64,000 bases of DNA from Metabacillus kandeliae (GTDB lineage: Bacteria > Bacillota > Bacilli > Bacillales > Bacillaceae). Where the stretch lies: positions 390,062-454,061 of the forward strand of contig NZ_JAJOZE010000001.1 of NCBI RefSeq assembly GCF_021166585.1. Direction: 5' to 3'. Made by a program: the position numbers and the translations under genes. Shown here in pieces: positions 7,192 through 16,564 of this stretch. The notes under the pieces were generated by a model, which saw nothing but the letters and a program-made list of their open reading frames with translations, did no database searches and was not told the origin of the DNA. Position 1 is the first letter of the stretch, and the number at the start of each line of letters is the position of its first letter.

Positions 7192-10080
7192 ATGAATCTG
7201 CGTTTTCTTCGTATTTTGACTGTTTTGCTTATGGGGATTTTCTTGCTTTCAGGATGGAAGGAAGCAGGAGCGGCTGAAGAAACAGAATGGGTTAAAATAT
7301 TGCCTGAGAAAATTAATCTGCATGCTGGACAGGCTGTTCCTCTTACTCTTTTAGTAAAAGAAAAGGGTGAACGCCCGCGCTATGTGCCCCGGCCGGAATT
7401 TAGATCAGAAAATGAAGATACGGCATTTGTAAAAGAGGGTAAATTATACGGGAACAAGCCCGGAAAAACAGCTGTTACAGCAATCTATAATGGAATAAAG
7501 GATGAAAGCATGGTGGATGTAAAAGAAAAAGCAGGAAACTACTCAGACTATCACGTTCAGATGAACCTGCCGGGTGATCTTTCGGTTGGAAGCTACATAA
7601 AGACTCCTATAACAATTGAGGCGAAGACAGTTCGAAAAAAAGGTTTTGATGGGGTTTCAGCCAGGATCGAAAAGCTTGAAGGACCCGGAGATGCAGTCAT
7701 TGCCATTGATTCAAGCCCGAAGAGAGCACTGCTGAACAGCGGAGAGCTTTTGGCTGCTCCGGAAGACCTATCTCCAGCCTATAAGCAGGCCATACAAACG
7801 GAAATAAAATTTACGAAAGCAGGGCACTACAGCTTCGAAGTCATGATAACAGGCGAAGATGGTGAATTTATAGCCCGCACAGCAGTGAGTGCTGAAGTGA
7901 AGCCATCTTTTCAGGATCTTGGCGTTCAAATTCATAAGCTCATGGCAATGAGAGGGGCTTTCGGAAAGGATGAGAACGGCCGTGCTGTCGCCTACACCGT
8001 ACTTGCAGGAAGGCCTGCTGAGCTTGCTGCAGTGGACATTGAAACAGAAACGGTGAAAAAGGTTGTGCCGCTGCCTGAAGCGGAAGCAGCATGGGCTGTA
8101 ACAGTGGCATCTGACGGCAAAGTATATGCAGGCTCCACGCCGAATGGCAGCCTTTATCAGTACACTCCCGGCGATGAGGAAGCCGTTAATTTAGGAAAGC
8201 CTGTTAAAAATCAAACTGTCATTTGGGATCTTGTACCAGGAAAAGACGGAAAGGTATACGGCGGCACGTATTATGACGGCCATACCTTTGAATACAGCCC
8301 AGGAAAAGGTTTTACAGACTTCGGCGAAATGGTGCCTGGTGAGGAGTATGTCAGAAGCGTTGCCTACAGCGAAACAGAAAACGCCTTGTACGCCGGGGTC
8401 GGCGCCCATGCCCATTTAATCAAGTATGATTTGAATACAGGCAGGAAAACAGATGTCCTCCCGCAAGCCTACAGAAAATCCATCTCTGTATATGATCTCC
8501 AGGCAGAGGGCGGAAAATTATTTGTCAAGCTGGAGCCTGATTTCAAGCTTGTTGTGCTTGATGAAAAAACCCTTGAAGTTGATTTTGAAGGGCCGATTCA
8601 ATCAAGAGGCGTTTCACCGCTGACGCCTGATGGCAGGCATGTTTACTATACAGCAGACGGCATATTGCAGGAATACAGCCTTGATGAAAAAATAGCAAAG
8701 CCTGTGGAAATCGGCAGTCAAAAAGTCAATGTGGAAGGTCCTGCAATTGGCTTCGGCTATGCTGACTTGAACAATGGACCATTTGCATCAGATACTCTTG
8801 TCGGCTTCAGCGGCAACTACGAAGGGAAATTTTTTAAATTCAGCAAAGCTCAAGGGGCATTGAAAATTACGAACCTGCCGCTGCCTCCGCAATCAACCAA
8901 TATTTATAATATCGGAGGAGGACCTGATGGCAAAATATACAGCAGCGGCTTTATCGGCGGGGATCTTGGCATCTTCAATCCGCTGACAGGGAAAACACAG
9001 CAGGAAACAGGACTTGGGCAAGCAGAGGGAATGACATCAGTCGGAAGCAGAATGTTTTTCGGCATTTACCCGAGAGCGCGGATTTTTTCCTATGATACTT
9101 CACTTCCGTGGAATAGAAAAACCAATCTCAAAGAGCTTTTTAACCTGCATGGCGAAAATGAGCAAAACCGTCCTGTTGCGATGATTTCTCTCCCTGAACG
9201 AAATGAAATTTTTGCCGGGACAATTCCGGATTATGGAAAAATCGGAGGCTCTCTCTCCTCTTACAGCCTGACGACAGGGAAAGTGACCATCAACCGTAAT
9301 ATTGTGGAAAATCAAAGCATCATTTCGCTGGCAGAATACAACGGAATGGTGTATGCGGGATCAAGCATCTTCGGCGGCACTGGTTCAGATCCTGTTGCTA
9401 AAGAGGCAAAGCTGATCGGATATGATGCATCATCCGGCAGCAAGCTGTTTGAAACAGCACCTGTTCCGGGAAAGGCATCGATTGGCGCCCTTTATGCGGA
9501 CGAAACGGGGAAATTATGGGGTATTGCCCAGGACACGCTCTTTCTTTTCGATCCTGCATCGCAAAAAACGGTTTACCGCAGTTCTGAATTTCCAAATGCC
9601 GGAGCGATGAGAATCGGCACAGACCTCATTAAAGGCAGCGATGGCATGCTGTACGGAACGCTTGGCAAACAGTTTTTCAAAATTGATACAGCCTCCAAAA
9701 AAGTAACCTTTCTGCATGATGATGCGAGTAAAATAGCTGCTGATAAACTCGGGAATTTCTATTTCATCCAGGGGGACGAGCTGTCAAACGGAACGAACAT
9801 TTGGCGCTATACGAACACAGACCCTGTCATCAGAGTAGAGGCGCTGCTTTTGAACAAAAGTGCGCTCACTATGGAAAAGGGAAGAATCATGCAGCTTGAG
9901 GCAAAAGTTATTCCGGAGTTTGCCACAAATAAAAAGCTGACGTGGAGCTCAAGCAATAGCGGAACAGCCAGTGTGGACCAAACCGGACTTGTAACAGCTG
10001 TTTCAGAAGGTACAGCCGTTATTACCGCTGTATCTGAAGATGGCCGGGTAAAAGCATCGGCTGAAGTTCAAGTAGAATAG
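7192..10080 (+). CDS. Secreted beta-propeller protein with Ig-like (Big_2) domains
   Basis: A 962-residue exported protein. Residues 1-28 are a signal peptide (charged start, LTVLLMGIFLLSG, then cleavage near AGAAEE). Residues 35-105 look like a bacterial Ig-like domain (KPGKTAVTAIYNG). The middle, about 240-870, is a chain of propeller blades such as DGKVYAGSTPNGSLYQY, DGKVYGGTYYDGHTFEY and YAGVGAHAHLIKYD. The last 75 residues are a Big_2 domain (LTWSSSNSGTASVDQTG, then VTAVSEGTAVITAVSEDG). It is a single-gene unit: operator candidate in front, strong terminator behind. As the only large soluble exported protein in the locus it is the main candidate for binding or depolymerising the glycan; several polysaccharide lyase families are propellers, but I see no family-specific catalytic residues. 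Confidence 0.82.
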   Translation: MNLRFLRILTVLLMGIFLLSGWKEAGAAEETEWVKILPEKINLHAGQAVPLTLLVKEKGERPRYVPRPEFRSENEDTAFVKEGKLYGNKPGKTAVTAIYNGIKDESMVDVKEKAGNYSDYHVQMNLPGDLSVGSYIKTPITIEAKTVRKKGFDGVSARIEKLEGPGDAVIAIDSSPKRALLNSGELLAAPEDLSPAYKQAIQTEIKFTKAGHYSFEVMITGEDGEFIARTAVSAEVKPSFQDLGVQIHKLMAMRGAFGKDENGRAVAYTVLAGRPAELAAVDIETETVKKVVPLPEAEAAWAVTVASDGKVYAGSTPNGSLYQYTPGDEEAVNLGKPVKNQTVIWDLVPGKDGKVYGGTYYDGHTFEYSPGKGFTDFGEMVPGEEYVRSVAYSETENALYAGVGAHAHLIKYDLNTGRKTDVLPQAYRKSISVYDLQAEGGKLFVKLEPDFKLVVLDEKTLEVDFEGPIQSRGVSPLTPDGRHVYYTADGILQEYSLDEKIAKPVEIGSQKVNVEGPAIGFGYADLNNGPFASDTLVGFSGNYEGKFFKFSKAQGALKITNLPLPPQSTNIYNIGGGPDGKIYSSGFIGGDLGIFNPLTGKTQQETGLGQAEGMTSVGSRMFFGIYPRARIFSYDTSLPWNRKTNLKELFNLHGENEQNRPVAMISLPERNEIFAGTIPDYGKIGGSLSSYSLTTGKVTINRNIVENQSIISLAEYNGMVYAGSSIFGGTGSDPVAKEAKLIGYDASSGSKLFETAPVPGKASIGALYADETGKLWGIAQDTLFLFDPASQKTVYRSSEFPNAGAMRIGTDLIKGSDGMLYGTLGKQFFKIDTASKKVTFLHDDASKIAADKLGNFYFIQGDELSNGTNIWRYTNTDPVIRVEALLLNKSALTMEKGRIMQLEAKVIPEFATNKKLTWSSSNSGTASVDQTGLVTAVSEGTAVITAVSEDGRVKASAEVQVE

Positions 10081-10082
10081 AG

Positions 10083-10111
10083 AAAACGCCCGGTCTAAGC
10101 CGGGCGTTTTT
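10083..10111 (+). terminator. Terminator of the secreted propeller gene
   Basis: AAAACGCCCGG pairs with CCGGGCGTTTTT around TCTAAG, directly after the stop codon. Confidence 0.92.
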
Positions 10112-10132
10112 CATTTGGGCAGGTGTAAGGCA

Positions 10133-10166
10133 TAAGTCCTGTCTGCTCTGCATCATACAGGACTTA
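10133..10166. promoter_or_regulatory. Inverted repeat between propeller and lyase genes
   Basis: TAAGTCCTGT (10133-10142) is a perfect inverted repeat of ACAGGACTTA (10157-10166). It contains TCCTGTCT and ATACAGGA, close to the operator half-site, in opposed orientation. It could be a second operator or a weak hairpin; the following T run is short and interrupted. Confidence 0.4.
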
Positions 10167-10201
10167 CGATTCTTCTTTTACAGAATATTCCGTTTTTTGT
10201 A

Positions 10202-10230
10202 TTGAAAGAGTCTGTAAATTGTGATAATTT
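10202..10230 (+). promoter_or_regulatory. Possible promoter for the lyase operon
   Basis: TTGAAA (10202-10207) and TAATTT (10225-10230) with a 17-bp spacer. It lies about 45 bp upstream of operator site 3. A second weaker candidate is TTGGAA at 10248 with CATATA overlapping the operator. Confidence 0.4.
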
Positions 10231-10274
10231 TTAGGTGTGGCCAAGAATTGGAATGTTTTTCTATTTAATGTCAT

Positions 10275-10293
10275 ATACAAGTTAAATACAGGT
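10275..10293 (+). promoter_or_regulatory. ATACARGT operator candidate, site 3
   Basis: ATACAAGT at 10275-10282 and ATACAGGT at 10286-10293, perfect direct repeats with 11-bp period, just upstream of the Shine-Dalgarno AAAGGGGAG. Confidence 0.6.
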
Positions 10294-10311
10294 ATGCAAA
10301 GGGGAGCTGCT

Positions 10312-12393
10312 ATGATTGAAGTATTAGATCTTCCTCTCATTGAAGCAGGTGAAGAAGCAGAACTGTTTGTTTTTCATAATGAAAAAAGAATCAGTGTCAC
10401 CCCTGTGATTAAAAACCCCGGGATTGTTTCCTGGAAAAATGGAGCCGTAAAAGGGGAAAAACCGGGGACTGCGGAAATAGCCATAACCTGTCAAAATGAA
10501 ACAGTTTTGAAAAAGATCAAGGTCCTTTCTAAACAGCAAAAATTAAATGTAAGCGCTTTAAAAAAACGTCCCAGAATCCTTTTTAAAGAAAATGCAGTTA
10601 CCGAAATTAGGAACAATCTCCAGCATTATCTGGACGCATGGGGCGCTTTTCTCTCAAGAGCCAATCAATTTGCAGAAGAAACTTCCTTTTTAGTCACATA
10701 TGGCAATGCTCCTGACAGAATACAGGTTAAACTCCCCCTCAAGCAGCTTCCAGCAAGAAAAAGCCCTAAAGGCTATGTGGATTATCCCTTTTGGACCATG
10801 TTTTCAAGAGCTGTGGAGGAACGGATACAGGACCTGTCCATTGCCTGGACTTTAACTGGTGCTTCCATCTATGCCGAAAAGGCGAAAGAGCTGATGCTCG
10901 GCCTCGCAGAATTTACAAGATGGTACGAATACCCAAAGAGAGGCGCTGAGGGGAATTTAAGCAATGCTCATTTTCTGATGGGTCAGGCGATAGGCTATGA
11001 CACTCTCTATTCCATTCTTGCTCCAGCAGAAAAAGAGAAAATCAAAAATTCCATTGTGACACATGGTTTAAGGCCGCTTGCAGCTGATCTTAATAACATG
11101 GACACCCACAACATTATTTGTTCCAAGCAATGTGCCATCATGCTTGGCGCTCTTGCTATAAGAGATGAATATCCCCATGCGGAAAAATACATAGCAGGCG
11201 CTCATCATTATTTAACATCTTACCTTGATGAAAGAATAGATACGCCTGAGACAGAGGGCCTGCTCTATACGGCTGCAGCCTGCAAGCATATCATGATCGC
11301 TGCTGCAGCGTTCAAGAGGGCGGCAGATGATGACTCGCTGATTATGCATCCTTATTTAGCAAACGTTTTGCCGGAGCAATTTATTTACTTTATGGCTCCC
11401 GGCAAGAAAGCATCCTTTGCTAATTTTTCAGACTCCGGCCACAGCATCCATATTGCTCCAATCATGGGAGCACTGGCAGATGTGAACCAGGATCCTGTTT
11501 CTAAGTGGTTTTTGGAAAAATATGTTCCTGATGACAGCAGAAGCTTCCTTTACCGAAAAAACAGTGAACCAGCTCTTGCTCCTTCAGAAGTCTTTGAAAA
11601 ACCTTATGTAAAATCCCTTCCGATAGGGTGGGCGTGCATAAGAAGCGGCTGGGGCGACGCGGATCATATGCTTGCTGTTTGCTCCAGTTCATCCAAGCGG
11701 GACCACAATCACTTTGACCAAAATCATTTCATCCTGAATGCCGGCGGAGAGTGGCTCATAACAGATCCAGGCTACCAGGACTACAGGCCTGGTCCGAGAA
11801 GCCAGTTTACCTTGGGCAGCAAGGGGCACAACACCCTTTTAATCAATGGGGAAGGGCAATGTACAAGAGGCGGAGGCAGAATTTCTTCTGTCAGGAAAGG
11901 CAATAAGGCTGTTCTCATAAAGGCAGTTGCTGATGATTGCTATGGAGGAAGGCTGCACAGCTTTACAAGGAGCATTATAGGACATGAATCAGGGTTTTAT
12001 ATCCTGTTTGACTCTATAGAAAAAAGGAGCCGGGGGGATAAAGCGGTTCTTTTGTTCAACAGCACACAGGCTTTTTTATCAGCAGACGGAACGCCATTAA
12101 AAACCGGAAGCACTGCCGGACGGCAGATCACGATCGCAGGAGAAAATCATGCAGCAGATCTAATCTTTCCGCAGAAAGATGCTGAACTTAAATTAGTGAA
12201 GCAAAGAGGAGCTCTGGATCATGAAAAAGCAGTTTCCGCTGCCGCAGATGAACTGCTTGTTACCATCATTGTTCCCCGAATCAGCAAGCAGCCATCGCCG
12301 TTCAGATTTGAATGGCATGAAAAGGAGAACTGCCTTTGGTTTCAGAGAGAAGGGAAACAAGAGATAGAGAAAATAGAGTTACCGCTCCATTAA
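10312..12393 (+). CDS. Heparinase II/III family polysaccharide lyase, intracellular
   Basis: A 693-residue protein. Residues 1-75 look like a Big_2/Ig-type domain (PGIVSWKNGAVKGEKPGTAE). The next 330 residues are helical, an (alpha/alpha) toroid with FWTMFSRAVEERIQDLSIAW, GNLSNAHFLMGQAIGYDTL and NNMDTHNIICSKQ. The C-terminal beta-sandwich has the hallmark DHNHFDQNHFIL at residue 464 and then GGEWLITDPGYQDY, as in heparinase II/III lyases (PL12, PL15, PL21 relatives), which cleave uronate-containing chains by beta-elimination. There is no signal peptide, so it should act on imported oligosaccharides. ATG 10312 has AAAGGGGAG upstream; the open frame from 10237 has no ribosome binding site. The uronic substrate is inferred from family. 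Confidence 0.88.
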   Translation: MIEVLDLPLIEAGEEAELFVFHNEKRISVTPVIKNPGIVSWKNGAVKGEKPGTAEIAITCQNETVLKKIKVLSKQQKLNVSALKKRPRILFKENAVTEIRNNLQHYLDAWGAFLSRANQFAEETSFLVTYGNAPDRIQVKLPLKQLPARKSPKGYVDYPFWTMFSRAVEERIQDLSIAWTLTGASIYAEKAKELMLGLAEFTRWYEYPKRGAEGNLSNAHFLMGQAIGYDTLYSILAPAEKEKIKNSIVTHGLRPLAADLNNMDTHNIICSKQCAIMLGALAIRDEYPHAEKYIAGAHHYLTSYLDERIDTPETEGLLYTAAACKHIMIAAAAFKRAADDDSLIMHPYLANVLPEQFIYFMAPGKKASFANFSDSGHSIHIAPIMGALADVNQDPVSKWFLEKYVPDDSRSFLYRKNSEPALAPSEVFEKPYVKSLPIGWACIRSGWGDADHMLAVCSSSSKRDHNHFDQNHFILNAGGEWLITDPGYQDYRPGPRSQFTLGSKGHNTLLINGEGQCTRGGGRISSVRKGNKAVLIKAVADDCYGGRLHSFTRSIIGHESGFYILFDSIEKRSRGDKAVLLFNSTQAFLSADGTPLKTGSTAGRQITIAGENHAADLIFPQKDAELKLVKQRGALDHEKAVSAAADELLVTIIVPRISKQPSPFRFEWHEKENCLWFQREGKQEIEKIELPLH

Positions 12394-12420
12394 TTCATAC
12401 CCATTAGGAGGGCTGCAGGA

Positions 12421-13023
12421 ATGACAGGAGTCTTTGGGAGACTTGGCACAGTGTTTGATTTTTTAGTAAAGCTATCCTATTTAAATGTTTTATGTCTTTT
12501 CTATTCCCTGCTCGGCGGATTTTTTCTTGGCATCTTTCCGGCAATGGCGGCGGCGATGACTGTGCTGCCGGGTGTTTGCCGGAATGAGGATCTGAAAATT
12601 GGAACGGAATTTAAAAAAGCTGCTATCTTGCATTTCAAAAAAGCTAATCAATTAGGCTGGCTGTTTAGTATTCTGCTGTTCATTCTTTATGTTGATTTTG
12701 GGTTTTTCCGCTCGTTTGGAAGCATTGCAGCATTAGCAGCTTCATACGTTTGCTTTATCCTGATGGCTGTTCTGTTTTTCTCTTTGCTTTTCGCTATCCC
12801 GCTTCTTGTGAATTATGGAGGAAGCGTCATTTCCTGTTTGAAGAACAGTATAAAACTAACACTTGGTTTCCCTTTGCTGACTCTGTCTGCCGCAATTTGC
12901 CTGTCAGCTGCCCTGCTGCTGTTTCTGGCAGCGCCTGGACTGCTTCCAATGCTTGCTTTCAGCCTGCCATTTTGCGCTATTCAATTTTTATGCAGCCGCC
13001 AGTTCAGGAAGCTGGCTTCCTAA
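12421..13023 (+). CDS. YesL-like membrane protein (DUF624)
   Basis: A 200-residue membrane protein with about five hydrophobic segments and the N-terminal pattern FDFLVKLSYLNVLCLFYSLLGG, followed by GIFPAMAAAM, typical of the YesL/DUF624 family. In B. subtilis the yesL gene stands beside the rhamnogalacturonan transporter yesOPQ, and such genes generally accompany CUT1-type sugar importers; the molecular role is unknown. AGGAGGG precedes ATG 12421. It follows the lyase gene by 27 bases and so is in its operon. The operator candidate at 13039 separates it from the permease genes. Confidence 0.82.
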   Translation: MTGVFGRLGTVFDFLVKLSYLNVLCLFYSLLGGFFLGIFPAMAAAMTVLPGVCRNEDLKIGTEFKKAAILHFKKANQLGWLFSILLFILYVDFGFFRSFGSIAALAASYVCFILMAVLFFSLLFAIPLLVNYGGSVISCLKNSIKLTLGFPLLTLSAAICLSAALLLFLAAPGLLPMLAFSLPFCAIQFLCSRQFRKLAS

Positions 13024-13038
13024 ACCAGCCGGTTTTGC

Positions 13039-13059
13039 ATACAAGTTAAATACCTGTAT
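13039..13059 (+). promoter_or_regulatory. ATACARGT operator candidate, site 4 (inverted arrangement)
   Basis: ATACAAGT at 13039-13046 is followed by ACCTGTAT at 13052-13059, the reverse complement of ATACAGGT, so here the second half is inverted. It lies in the 54-bp gap ahead of the first permease gene. Confidence 0.5.
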
Positions 13060-13077
13060 TCGATAGGAGGGAACAGA

Positions 13078-14049
13078 ATGGAAAATCAGCCGGCAAATGC
13101 GCTCCCGCCTGCTGCAAGAGCTGTTAACGCGCCAAAGCCGTCTCTTGCGGCGAGGGTCAAAAGGCATTTGCATAAGGAAAGGTATCTGTATTTACTGATG
13201 CTGCCTGGCATTCTGTATTTTCTGGTTTATAAATACATTCCGATGTTCGGGCTTGTGATCGCGTTTAAGGACTACAATCCGTTTCAGGGAATTTGGGGCA
13301 GTCCTTGGGCAGGCTTTAAACATTTTCAGACGATTTTTTCGAGCAAGGAAGTTGTGCAGGTTATCTGGAACACGCTCAGTATTTCGTTTTTGCAAATACT
13401 CTTTGCTTTTCCCGTTCCGATTGTTCTGGCATTAATGCTGAATGAAGCCCGCAGCAGCGTGTTTAAGCGGCTGATTCAGTCCGTGATATACCTTCCCCAC
13501 TTTTTATCATGGGTGGTTGTAGCAGGCATTACCGTTATTTTTCTGAGAAGCGAAGGCTTGATCAACACCATGCTCCAAACAATCGGTATACAGGGGATTC
13601 CATTCTTAACAGATCCCCGTTTTTTCCAGCCGCTTATTGTGCTGCAGGTGATCTGGAAAGAAGCAGGCTGGGGGACAATCATTTTCCTTGCTGCACTGGC
13701 CGGGATCAATCCGCAGCTGTATGAAGCTGCTGTGATGGATGGAGCTGGAAGGCTGAAGCAAATCTGGCATATCACGCTTCCTGCCTTAAAAAGCACGATC
13801 ATCCTTCTTTTTATTCTCAGGCTTGGCAATGTACTGGATACAGGGTTTGAACAAATCTTCCTGATGCTGAATCCATTTAATATGCCGATCGGCAATGTTC
13901 TGGATACCTTCGTTTATTTTAAAGGGATTCAGCAGGCGGATTATGGGTTTGCGACAGCTGTCGGGCTGTTTAAAGGAGCTGTTGGTCTCGTCCTGGTCGT
14001 CATAGCGAATAAGCTTGCAAAAAGATTCGGGGAAGATGGACTGTATTGA
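13078..14049 (+). CDS. Oligosaccharide ABC transporter permease 1 (LplB/YteP type)
   Basis: A 323-residue inner-membrane permease of the CUT1 family. After a basic N terminus come six predicted membrane segments, starting YLYLLMLPGILYFLVYKYIP. The cytoplasmic EAA loop, which docks the ATPase, reads EAAVMDGAGRLKQIWHITLP. The N-terminal GLVIAFKDYNPFQGIWGSPW motif is typical of the LplB/YteP subgroup that imports complex oligosaccharides such as rhamnogalacturonan fragments. It is followed by the second permease and the binding protein; no ATPase gene is present, as usual for importers that share MsmX. Confidence 0.92.
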   Translation: MENQPANALPPAARAVNAPKPSLAARVKRHLHKERYLYLLMLPGILYFLVYKYIPMFGLVIAFKDYNPFQGIWGSPWAGFKHFQTIFSSKEVVQVIWNTLSISFLQILFAFPVPIVLALMLNEARSSVFKRLIQSVIYLPHFLSWVVVAGITVIFLRSEGLINTMLQTIGIQGIPFLTDPRFFQPLIVLQVIWKEAGWGTIIFLAALAGINPQLYEAAVMDGAGRLKQIWHITLPALKSTIILLFILRLGNVLDTGFEQIFLMLNPFNMPIGNVLDTFVYFKGIQQADYGFATAVGLFKGAVGLVLVVIANKLAKRFGEDGLY

Positions 14050-14079
14050 TTACCTGCAAAGAAGGGAGAGTGAAGCAAA

Positions 14080-14955
14080 ATGCACAGGCAGTCGGCACCC
14101 GAGAGGCTGTTAAGCAGCCTGAATTATATTCTTTTGTTTTTGATAGGGGCATTAATGATTTTTCCGTTTCTTTATATTTTTTCTGTTTCTTTTTCCTCGC
14201 TGTCTGATTATATGAGCAATGATCTTCTTCTGTGGCCAAAGCATTGGGTAGCAGATGCTTATTCCTACATCCTGAGCAGCAAAAATTTTATCCGCTCCCT
14301 GGGGGTTACGGTGTTTATCACCGTTGCCGGTACAATCGTCAATTTGTTTTTTACCGCCACCATGGCTTACGCGCTCTCAAGACCTGTGAAAGGCCAGCGG
14401 GTTCTCCTGTTCTTCGTTCTATTTACCATCCTGTTTAATGCGGGAATGATTCCGACTTACCTCATTGTCAAAGCAACAGGGCTTTTGAATACGCTTTGGG
14501 CATTAATTATCCCTTCAGCCATCAGCCCGTTTTACCTCATCGTCATGCGCCAGTTTTTTGCAAGCATTCCTGAAGAGCTGCACGACGCAGCTGTAATGGA
14601 CGGGGCAAATGAAATTCAAATTTTCTGGAAAGTGGTGCTGCCGCTTTCGAAGCCCGCTCTTGCAGCATTCGGCCTGTTTTACGCTGTTCTACATTGGAAC
14701 AATTATTTTGCCGGCATTCTTTATCTGAACGATCCGGCGCTTTGGCCCATTCAGGTTGTATTGAGGCAGATTGTGCTCGTTAATGAGCCGAATGCTGCGC
14801 TGGGAAGCTCTGCACAGCTGCTTGAGAATCCGCCGCCGCCTGAAACCATCCAAATGGCAGCCATTCTGCTTGCGACACTGCCGATTCTTCTCGTGTATCC
14901 GTTTCTTCAAAAGCATTTTGCAAAAGGGGTGATGCTTGGATCAGTAAAAGGGTGA
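14080..14955 (+). CDS. Oligosaccharide ABC transporter permease 2 (LplC/YtcP type)
   Basis: A 291-residue CUT1 permease with six membrane segments. Diagnostic parts are LFLIGALMIFPFLYIFSVSF near the N terminus, TATMAYALSRPVKGQR before the loop, and the EAA motif ELHDAAVMDGANEIQIFWKV. It pairs with permease 1 to form the heterodimeric channel. The ATG is preceded by AAGGGAGAG and lies 30 bases after the first permease gene. Confidence 0.92.
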   Translation: MHRQSAPERLLSSLNYILLFLIGALMIFPFLYIFSVSFSSLSDYMSNDLLLWPKHWVADAYSYILSSKNFIRSLGVTVFITVAGTIVNLFFTATMAYALSRPVKGQRVLLFFVLFTILFNAGMIPTYLIVKATGLLNTLWALIIPSAISPFYLIVMRQFFASIPEELHDAAVMDGANEIQIFWKVVLPLSKPALAAFGLFYAVLHWNNYFAGILYLNDPALWPIQVVLRQIVLVNEPNAALGSSAQLLENPPPPETIQMAAILLATLPILLVYPFLQKHFAKGVMLGSVKG

Positions 14956-15004
14956 GGGTGCTATAGGAAAACTGGAAGCCAAAAAGATAAGCGGAGGGGA
15001 AAAA

Positions 15005-16555
15005 ATGAAAGCAATGCGATTGAGTGCAGTACTTTTATCAGCTCTTGTCGTAGCGGGAGGGTGTTCCTCAAATCAAACAGGGGGAACGAAGGAAATCAAA
15101 GATGATCCAAATAAAACCTATAAGATTACCGCGATTGATTACCGCTTTGGCGATCCGCCCCCAAAAGACGGTGCTGGACTGAAGATGATCAACGAGAGGT
15201 TTCACGTTGATTATCAGCCTCAGTTTGTTCCGCAGGCCGACTACAAAGAAAAACTGTCTGCTGTTGTGGCGTCTGGAGATATTCCTGATATTACAGGATT
15301 TGAAGCGGCAGATAACCGGTATTCAAAGTGGGCCGGACAAGGAGCATTCCTGCCGCTTGATGACTATATCAAAAAATATGATTCTTTTAAAAATGTTCCT
15401 TCTTACGTTTGGGATGCCATGAAAGTGAATGGCAAAATATACGGCATTCCTACCTATTATCCTATTTATGATCTGACACCGGTGATCAGGAAAGACTGGC
15501 TTGATAAGCTTGGCCTGAAAATGCCCCAAAATTATGAAGAGCTGATGAAAACGGCAGAAGCTTTCACAAATAACGATCCTGACGGGGACGGCAAAAAAGA
15601 TACGTATGGCTTTGCGATGGGGCAGAACATTAACCCTGATTATGACATGGGCGCCTATTGGAACAGCGACGTCTGGCTTCATAAAAACAAAGACGGCAAG
15701 TATATTCCGGGATTAATTTCAGATGCAAGGAAGGAATTGATCCAAAACTTTCAAAAGCTTTACAAGGAAAATGCCATCACAAAGGATTACGCCGTTTTAT
15801 CCTGGCCTGATACCAATAAGGAATTCTTTTCAGGAAAAGCAGGCATCTTTCTAGGGGCGCCCCGCGGAATGGCAGACCCTTATATGGACGGCCTCCTAAA
15901 GCTTGATCCTGGTGCAAAGCTTGCTCCGATTCCTCCTTTCAAAGATCCGGAAGGGCATACAGGGTATGCTGCAACAACCGGATATGGAGGCATTACAGCG
16001 ATTTCTGCCAAAATTGCGGATGATCCGCAAAAGCTTGACCGAATTCTGAAGATGATCGATTTTGGAAGAAAGTTTTATCCAAGAAATGAACGAAATGCGA
16101 AAAATGCGGATTTTGACTGGTGGTGGGGCCATGAAGGAAAGGGCTACACAACGGTTGATGGCAACGCACAGCTTGTTCCAAACTTTGCAAATGATGGTTT
16201 AACGCCGTCCACCTATTTTGTTGACAACGCGATGTGGGCTCCGAGTGATGATGCGAATGAGTTTGCTAAGGATTACAAAAATCCGGTGCTGAAGCAGCTG
16301 GCACAGGAACTCGAGAACATGCACAAAAATTCAAATCATTACTTGAACCCCGTGAACGGACTGGTTTCAGAAACAGCACAGCAAAAAAAGGATGAACTGA
16401 ATCAGTATTTGTATGATGAACAAACAAAAATGATCTCAGGGCAGCGGCCGATTTCCGAATGGGACCAAATGGTGAAGGAATTCCTAAACAGAGGCGGACA
16501 GCAAATGATTGATGAATACAACAGTCAAATCAAAGACAAGAATTATTGGAAATAG
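15005..16555 (+). CDS. Oligosaccharide-binding lipoprotein of the ABC importer
   Basis: A 516-residue solute-binding protein with signal sequence and lipobox VAGGC (Cys21 or so), hence anchored outside the membrane. The body follows the LplA/YtcQ/AlgQ type: GDIPDITGFEAADNRYSKWA, a calcium-binding loop DPDGDGKKDTYGFAMG, and FFSGKAGIFLGAPRGM. In AlgQ2, which binds alginate oligosaccharides, the equivalent loop holds calcium. Length over 500 residues suits binding of oligosaccharides rather than monosaccharides. The ATG has GGAGGGG upstream. A stable stem-loop follows the gene, likely protecting the 3' end so that the binding protein is made in excess over the permeases. Confidence 0.92.
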   Translation: MKAMRLSAVLLSALVVAGGCSSNQTGGTKEIKDDPNKTYKITAIDYRFGDPPPKDGAGLKMINERFHVDYQPQFVPQADYKEKLSAVVASGDIPDITGFEAADNRYSKWAGQGAFLPLDDYIKKYDSFKNVPSYVWDAMKVNGKIYGIPTYYPIYDLTPVIRKDWLDKLGLKMPQNYEELMKTAEAFTNNDPDGDGKKDTYGFAMGQNINPDYDMGAYWNSDVWLHKNKDGKYIPGLISDARKELIQNFQKLYKENAITKDYAVLSWPDTNKEFFSGKAGIFLGAPRGMADPYMDGLLKLDPGAKLAPIPPFKDPEGHTGYAATTGYGGITAISAKIADDPQKLDRILKMIDFGRKFYPRNERNAKNADFDWWWGHEGKGYTTVDGNAQLVPNFANDGLTPSTYFVDNAMWAPSDDANEFAKDYKNPVLKQLAQELENMHKNSNHYLNPVNGLVSETAQQKKDELNQYLYDEQTKMISGQRPISEWDQMVKEFLNRGGQQMIDEYNSQIKDKNYWK

Positions 16556-16564
16556 AACAGAAAG

